A stretch of 18,526 bases of DNA from TMED27 sp045106175 (GTDB taxonomy: Bacteria > Pseudomonadota > Alphaproteobacteria > Micavibrionales > Micavibrionaceae). The DNA is taken from the NCBI GenBank assembly GCA_045106175.1, contig JBGCEF010000051.1, forward strand, positions 1 to 18,526, written 5' to 3'. Position numbers and translations under genes: made by a program. This document shows, in pieces, positions 13,980 through 18,526 of this stretch. The stretch's first letter is position 1. Each line of letters opens with the position of its first letter. The notes beneath the pieces were generated by a model. That model had not been told where the DNA came from and ran no database searches. It saw only the letters and a program-made list of their open reading frames with translations.

Positions 13980-15773
13980 TTAAAGCTCTGATGTTTTATC
14001 TTTAAGCCACGCGGTGAGCGATTCATCCAAATAATCTGCCAGATTGTTAAATACGTCTTGGTGGTATTGATTAACCCACTCAATTTCATCCTGATTCAAA
14101 AGCGATGCGTTTATAAGCGCCTTATCTAACGGTGCAAAACTAATGGTTTCAAAGCTCAACATTGTTTCATGTTCAATAACATGGATGAGGTTTTCAATCC
14201 TTATTCCGTATTGCCCTTCCTCATAATAACCAGGTTCATTTGATAGTAACATTCCGGGTTCAAATGCGGTTTGGCCGCGCGATGATATGTTTGCAGCCTC
14301 TTCATGCACAGATAAATAACAGCCCACGCCGTGTCCTGTTCCATGGGCGAAATCATATCCATGATCCCATAAAGCTTTTCGTGCCAGCGTGTCGATCTGT
14401 GCGCCTGTTGTTCCTTTTGGAAATTTTGCTTTTGCTAGTGCAATATGTCCTTTTAACACAAGTGTGTTGTGGTCTCGCATTGCTTGGGTTGGTTCGCCAA
14501 TAGCGATTGTTCTTGTGATATCGGTTGTACCGTAAGTGTCATTATCTGCGTATTGCCCGCCACTATCGATCAGCAGTAAATTTCCGGCTTTTAGTGTTTC
14601 TGCTGTTTCTTCTTCTGCGCGATAGTGAACAATAGCTCCGTTTGAGCCATAACCGGCGATTGTTGGAAAGCTATTGCCGCGAAAGGCGCTACTTTGAGTG
14701 CGGAAAGATTTTAACTGATCGCTTATTTCAGTTTCGGTGTGCCCCTCGCCATTTTCTTCAAGCCATTTTAGGAATTTTATAAGTGCAATTCCATCTTGTA
14801 TATGCGCTTTTCGAATAGCTTCAATTTCAGTCTTTGTTTTACACGCTTTTGGTGCAATCGCAGGATCAATATGATCTTTAACATCTGCACCGCGCAGCTC
14901 TAGCATTGATTGGATTTGAACAGGTGTATATCTGCTATCGATTAAAACCGGCCTTTCACCTTCAAGTGAGGTTTGCGCGAGAGCCATGAACTGAAGGCCC
15001 ATATCATTTGGCGCACATATCATAACATTTTTGCCTAAGGACTTTCTTACGTCTTTGCCAACGCGCTCAGGATCGATAAACCAGCGCACATTTCCACGTC
15101 GTGAGATTAAAAGATATGATAATGCGAGAGGTATATATTCGATATCGCTACTTCGGATATTAAGAAGCCACGCGATAGAATCGGGCAGAGAAAAAATGAA
15201 GGCTTGTGCATTACATGCAATCAGCTCGGATACCACATTTTTGATCTTTTGCTTCGACGATAGGCCCGCAATTTTTTCAGGAAACACTGAAACAGGATGA
15301 TTTGGTGGTGATGGTTGGTCACTCCAAATCACATCAATTAGGTTTTGATTGATGGCTTTTAAATTTGCATCTTTTTTACCGCACTCTTTTTGAAGCCTTT
15401 TGATTTGTTGGGGCGTAAATAAAAACGGATCATATCCTATAACTGCCCCTTCGCTTACATTCTCAGATAACCACTGCGAGGCCGGCTTTTTAACGTAATC
15501 TCCAGTTTCAAAAAATGCGTTATCCACTTGGTTTTTGACCTGTATCAGATAACGTCCATCGGTCAAAACAAATGCCTTTTTCTGAAAAACAAGTGCCATG
15601 CCACCGGAACCTGTAAAGCCGGTCAACCATTTCAAACGTTCTGCATAGGGTGCAACAAATTCACCCTGATATTCATCAGCACGCGGAACGATATACCCAT
15701 CCAGCCCGTGTCTTTGCATTTGATCACGCAGGGCTTTCAGTTTTTCCGCACATGTTTCGCTTGGTTTTACCAT
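13980..15773 (-). CDS. pepP: Xaa-Pro aminopeptidase (aminopeptidase P, M24B family)
   Basis: A 597-residue cytosolic dimetal peptidase that removes N-terminal residues preceding proline. It has the long three-domain form (two creatinase-like N-terminal domains, then the pita-bread catalytic domain from about residue 310). Metal ligands by motif: D403 (LLIDSGGQY), D418 (GTTDITRT), H481 (GTGHGVG), E513 (NEPGYYEEG) and E527 (GIRIEN). H490 (SVHE) is the usual proton shuttle. The two aspartates are 15 residues apart, where the usual DSGxQYxDGTTD pattern gives 11, so about four extra residues (NDTY) sit beside the active site. It diverges from mipZ with 47 bp between the start codons. Confidence 0.94.
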   Translation of the reverse strand: MVKPSETCAEKLKALRDQMQRHGLDGYIVPRADEYQGEFVAPYAERLKWLTGFTGSGGMALVFQKKAFVLTDGRYLIQVKNQVDNAFFETGDYVKKPASQWLSENVSEGAVIGYDPFLFTPQQIKRLQKECGKKDANLKAINQNLIDVIWSDQPSPPNHPVSVFPEKIAGLSSKQKIKNVVSELIACNAQAFIFSLPDSIAWLLNIRSSDIEYIPLALSYLLISRRGNVRWFIDPERVGKDVRKSLGKNVMICAPNDMGLQFMALAQTSLEGERPVLIDSRYTPVQIQSMLELRGADVKDHIDPAIAPKACKTKTEIEAIRKAHIQDGIALIKFLKWLEENGEGHTETEISDQLKSFRTQSSAFRGNSFPTIAGYGSNGAIVHYRAEEETAETLKAGNLLLIDSGGQYADNDTYGTTDITRTIAIGEPTQAMRDHNTLVLKGHIALAKAKFPKGTTGAQIDTLARKALWDHGYDFAHGTGHGVGCYLSVHEEAANISSRGQTAFEPGMLLSNEPGYYEEGQYGIRIENLIHVIEHETMLSFETISFAPLDKALINASLLNQDEIEWVNQYHQDVFNNLADYLDESLTAWLKDKTSEL

Positions 15774-15820
15774 GATATTTGTTACATTAATCGTTAAGAA
15801 TAATTATCCTAAAGGCTTAT

Positions 15821-16741
15821 ATGACAGACCTTAGCGCGACACAAGCACCGATACAAGACAGCAAGCAAGAGGTTTCACCTCAACCCAAAGATCCTATTGT
15901 TGGTGAAGGCGCTCATGTTATCGTTTTTGGCAATGAAAAAGGCGGTTCCGGTAAATCTACTACCGCTATGCATGTTGCGATTTCCTTGTTGAGATTAGGA
16001 TATAAAGTGGGGACCATCGATTTGGACGCGCGTCAGGGGACTTTGTCACGTTACATGCGTAATCGGTTTTCATTTATCAAGAATCATAAAAAATATATTC
16101 CTAGCCCTGAACATTTAGCGATTGATAAAAGTCAGGCTCCAACTGTGGCTGAACAAGAAGAGCAAGAGAACGCGTTTTTTGAAATGGCGCTTGGAGAATT
16201 ACAAGCAAAAAATCATTTTGTCATCGTGGATACACCCGGAACAGATAGCTTTTTAAGTCGTCTTGCACATAGTCACGCCGATACAATTATAACGCCTATG
16301 AATGACAGCTTCATAGATTTAGATTTACTTGCGGAGATTGATCCCGATACGTTTGAAATCAAAGGACCTTCTGTTTATACGCAGATGGTTGAAGAACAAA
16401 TGCGTCAAAAAAAGATGCGAAACGGTGGTTCAATAAATTGGATTGTAATGCGTAATCGCCTTTCGCATATCAATGCCAAAAACAAACTCCAGATTGCTGC
16501 TCTTTTGAAGCAAATTTCAAAATTTGCGGAGTTTACGGTTGCGTCAGGCTTTGGGGAGCGTGTTGTTTTTCGTGAATTATTTTTAAAGGGTCTTACGTTA
16601 TTAGATTTAAAAGATGATCCGAAAAACCCGCTTACGATGTCTCAAATTGGCGCGCGACAAGAAGTTCGTCAGTTGATTATGACTCTGTCACCAGAGACTT
16701 TAAAAGGTCGTGTCCAACCCTTACGAAGAAAAACATCTTAG
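15821..16741 (+). CDS. mipZ: Division-site positioning ATPase MipZ
   Basis: MipZ is a ParA/MinD-type P-loop ATPase. In alphaproteobacteria it binds ParB at chromosome origins, forms a bipolar gradient and blocks FtsZ assembly away from midcell. Family marks are the deviant Walker A NEKGGSGKSTTAMH (38-51), DLDARQGTLSRYMRNR, Walker B-type FVIVDTPGTDSFLSR, TPMNDSFIDLDLL, NWIVMRNRL and ERVVFRELFLKGLTLLDL. The 306 residues include about 30 extra polar residues at the N-terminus, before the P-loop domain, compared with the Caulobacter protein. AAAGG lies a few bases before the ATG. The J-domain gene follows 15 bp later and is probably cotranscribed. Confidence 0.96.
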   Translation: MTDLSATQAPIQDSKQEVSPQPKDPIVGEGAHVIVFGNEKGGSGKSTTAMHVAISLLRLGYKVGTIDLDARQGTLSRYMRNRFSFIKNHKKYIPSPEHLAIDKSQAPTVAEQEEQENAFFEMALGELQAKNHFVIVDTPGTDSFLSRLAHSHADTIITPMNDSFIDLDLLAEIDPDTFEIKGPSVYTQMVEEQMRQKKMRNGGSINWIVMRNRLSHINAKNKLQIAALLKQISKFAEFTVASGFGERVVFRELFLKGLTLLDLKDDPKNPLTMSQIGARQEVRQLIMTLSPETLKGRVQPLRRKTS

Positions 16742-16756
16742 AGTATTGATAATCCT

Positions 16757-17209
16757 ATGCCTTATTTATTACTTATTTTTGGACTTTTGATCGGCGCATA
16801 CGCGCTCTATCGTTTTTTTATCAACGCGAACATCAGGCAGATAAAAGCTTTATTTTTAGCGGCTTGTCTGGCCACTCTGGTTATTGCTCTTTTCTATATG
16901 GCGTTGACTGGAAAGCTTGCAGCAGCATTAGGATTAGCGGCAGCGATTGTTCCTTTTGTTATTGCTTTTTTCCGGGAGAAAAACAGCGTGGCTTCTAGCG
17001 ATAAAAATACACAAACCGAAATTACAACGCGCGAAGATGCTTTAGAAGTTCTTGGCTTAGAAGATGGTGCAAGCGCTGATGATATTAAGAGCGCATATAA
17101 AAAATTGATGCAGAAGGTACATCCCGATCAAGACGGGTCGGAATGGATGGCAGCCAAGCTTAATCAGGCACGTGATTTTTTGCTGAAAGATAATTCAGCA
17201 GACGAATAA
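16757..17209 (+). CDS. Membrane-anchored J-domain protein
   Basis: A 150-residue inner-membrane protein. Three hydrophobic segments (about 2-20, 28-49 and 54-72) are followed by a charged linker and a C-terminal J domain (about 92-147) with the HPD motif in MQKVHPDQDG. HPD is the contact that stimulates DnaK-type Hsp70 ATPase, so it probably recruits Hsp70 to the membrane, as Tim14/DjlA-like proteins do. The J domain is compact and ends soon after helix III. Substrates are unknown. It is in one operon with mipZ. Confidence 0.85.
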   Translation: MPYLLLIFGLLIGAYALYRFFINANIRQIKALFLAACLATLVIALFYMALTGKLAAALGLAAAIVPFVIAFFREKNSVASSDKNTQTEITTREDALEVLGLEDGASADDIKSAYKKLMQKVHPDQDGSEWMAAKLNQARDFLLKDNSADE

Positions 17210-17278
17210 AACGTTGATTAGCAGACTATAAGATGCCATAAAATGCGGCAACGCAATATTGCACTCTGAGGGGAGTTT

Positions 17279-18199
17279 ATGAGTATTCAACCTATTCGCA
17301 AAGCCGTTTTTCCAGTTGCTGGATTAGGCACACGTTTTTTGCCAGCTACAAAGGCAATGCCAAAAGAAATGCTTCCGGTTAATGATCGACCTCTTATTCA
17401 ACATGTTGTTGAGGAAGCCAAAGAAGCCGGGATTGAAGAATTTATCTTTATTACGGGGCGTCACAAAGAGCTGTTAGAAGAGCATTTTGATGAGCATCCC
17501 GAGCTTCAAGAAACTTTAAAAAGTCGTGGCAAGGTTTCTGTTTTACAAAAAATTGAAGATTTGATTATGCCTGCGGGTGCTCTCTTTTTAACACGCCAAC
17601 CAAAGCCACTTGGGTTGGGGCATGCGATTTGGTGTGCATCAAAGCTTGTTGGCAATGAACCATTCGCCGTTATTTTGCCGGATGTTTTGGTCAATAATGC
17701 CAATGGACAAGGCTGCCTAAAGCAGATGGTTGATGTTTACAGTGAGACAGGCGGCAATTTAATTGCTGTTGAGGATGTGCCGCATGATCGCGTTGATCAA
17801 TACGGCATTGTTGACCCAGGTGAGACGCGTGGTAATGCGATTGCTGTTAAGGGGCTTGTCGAAAAACCTAAGCCTGAAGATGCGCCTTCTCAGATGTCTG
17901 TCATTGGTCGCTATATTCTTCAACCGGAAGTGTTTGATTATTTAAGCGCCTTTGAAACTGGTGCAGGTGGTGAGATTCAATTAACCGATGCGCTCGATAA
18001 ATTAATTGCTACGCAAGATTTTAATGCCATGCGTTTTGAAGGTAAAACGCATGACAGCGGAAGTCGTTTAGGGTTTATTGAGGCTAATATGGCCTACGGT
18101 TTAGATGACCCAGACATTACAACAAAAGTCGAAGATCTTATTTTAAAATATGCAGAAACAATTAAAGGACAAAGAACAGATGTCGCAGCCGCAGAGTAA
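17279..18199 (+). CDS. galU: UTP-glucose-1-phosphate uridylyltransferase
   Basis: GalU makes UDP-glucose from UTP and glucose 1-phosphate in the cytoplasm, feeding lipopolysaccharide, exopolysaccharide and glycan synthesis. It is a full-length 306-residue nucleotidyltransferase. Landmarks are the nucleotide-binding loop AGLGTRFLPATKAMPKEMLP (14-33), RPLIQHVVEEAKEAGIEE, FITGRHK, PLGLGHAI, LVEKPKP, GRYIL and GGEIQLTDAL. A strong GAGGGGAG precedes the ATG. Its last 20 bases overlap the start of the following phosphohexomutase gene, implying translational coupling and a joint sugar-nucleotide role. Confidence 0.96.
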   Translation: MSIQPIRKAVFPVAGLGTRFLPATKAMPKEMLPVNDRPLIQHVVEEAKEAGIEEFIFITGRHKELLEEHFDEHPELQETLKSRGKVSVLQKIEDLIMPAGALFLTRQPKPLGLGHAIWCASKLVGNEPFAVILPDVLVNNANGQGCLKQMVDVYSETGGNLIAVEDVPHDRVDQYGIVDPGETRGNAIAVKGLVEKPKPEDAPSQMSVIGRYILQPEVFDYLSAFETGAGGEIQLTDALDKLIATQDFNAMRFEGKTHDSGSRLGFIEANMAYGLDDPDITTKVEDLILKYAETIKGQRTDVAAAE

Positions 18200-18526
18200 T
18201 CCTGTTTCAGAAGGATATAATTTTAACCCAACAATTTTGCGCGAATACGATATTCGTGGACAGATTGGAAAGAATTTAAGCGAAGATGACGCACTTGCGT
18301 TAGGTCGCGCGTTTGGAACCATGATTATTCGCCAAGGCGGGAAGCGTGTATGCACTGGTTTTGATGGCCGTACTACATCGCCGATGTTGGTTGAGGCCCT
18401 GATTAAAGGGCTTTTGGGTACGGGGGTTGATGTCGAGAATGTCGGGCTTGGTCCTACGCCGATGCTGTATTTCAGTGTTAAGGATCGGAAAGCCGATGCA
18501 GGAATTATGGTTACAGGATCGCATAA
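18180..18526 (+). CDS. Phosphomannomutase/phosphoglucomutase, N-terminal part (3' end outside window)
   Basis: The open frame starts at an ATG inside the end of galU and runs off the right edge, giving about 115 residues. ILREYDIRG near the N-terminus and VMVTGSHN-type sequence at the edge (GIMVTGSHN, with the phosphorylated catalytic serine) mark an alpha-D-phosphohexomutase. FDGRTTSP and GPTPMLYF agree. Members interconvert mannose or glucose 6- and 1-phosphates. The product, glucose 1-phosphate or mannose 1-phosphate, would feed GalU or GDP-mannose synthesis. The YDIRG-type start favours the bifunctional ManB/AlgC class, but the substrate cannot be fixed from this fragment. Confidence 0.92.
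   Translation, partial: MSQPQSNPVSEGYNFNPTILREYDIRGQIGKNLSEDDALALGRAFGTMIIRQGGKRVCTGFDGRTTSPMLVEALIKGLLGTGVDVENVGLGPTPMLYFSVKDRKADAGIMVTGSH

Noticed and set aside
17214..17242. TTGATT-17 bp-CATAAA before galU as a promoter
   Set aside because: The -10 match is poor, and readthrough from mipZ and the J-domain gene is equally possible.

Overview
The window looks like chromosomal DNA of a moderately AT-rich, flagellated alphaproteobacterium. Three things point there: a clear MipZ division-site ATPase (residues 39-47 EKGGSGKST, then DLDARQGTLSRY), a short alphaproteobacterial-type flagellin core (SALNNPNNFFTSQALDNRASDL), and an alphaproteobacterial form of ribosomal protein bS21. I cannot name the genus. 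A Micavibrio-like or other deep alphaproteobacterial lineage is only a guess.

Layout. (1) 1-4879: arginine biosynthesis. The C-terminal three quarters of argG and a complete-looking but C-terminally short argH lie on the + strand. A 2.6 kb islet of three unrecognised genes separates them (976-1602 +, 1616-2476 -, 2589-3506 -). The islet's arginine and isoleucine codon use differs sharply from both arg genes. One islet protein carries a zincin-like HERRH motif; another has a near-consensus promoter overlapped by a perfect palindrome. (2) 4980-6208: two adjacent secreted proteins share an almost identical N-terminal module (signal peptide, then HCGACGDIDNH at the predicted mature N-terminus). 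One continues into a fasciclin (FAS1) domain, the other into a highly charged helix built from 48-bp DNA repeats. Strong intrinsic terminators follow each gene. (3) 6322-8040: a lone double-ATPase peptide ABC transporter subunit of the YejF type, with an unusual hydrophobic insertion in its second ATPase domain. (4) 8133-9839: a flagellin whose outer domain is replaced by about 255 residues of glycine-rich adhesin-like sequence. (5) 10091-12381 (-): a secreted DUF2147 protein and gamma-glutamyltransferase, overlapping in an ATGA. (6) 12502-12708: rpsU. (7) 12818-13975: a secreted protein made of two copies of the same domain. (8) 13980-15773 (-): an M24B aminopeptidase P. (9) 15821-17209: mipZ and a membrane-anchored J-domain protein. 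(10) 17279-end: galU overlapping the start of a phosphomannomutase/phosphoglucomutase gene cut by the window edge.

Most of the window is housekeeping. The parts least explained by known biology are the twin HCGACG-module proteins, the glycine-rich flagellin, and the codon-divergent islet between argG and argH with its regulated-looking promoter. No tRNA, rRNA, CRISPR array, insertion sequence or integrase was seen.
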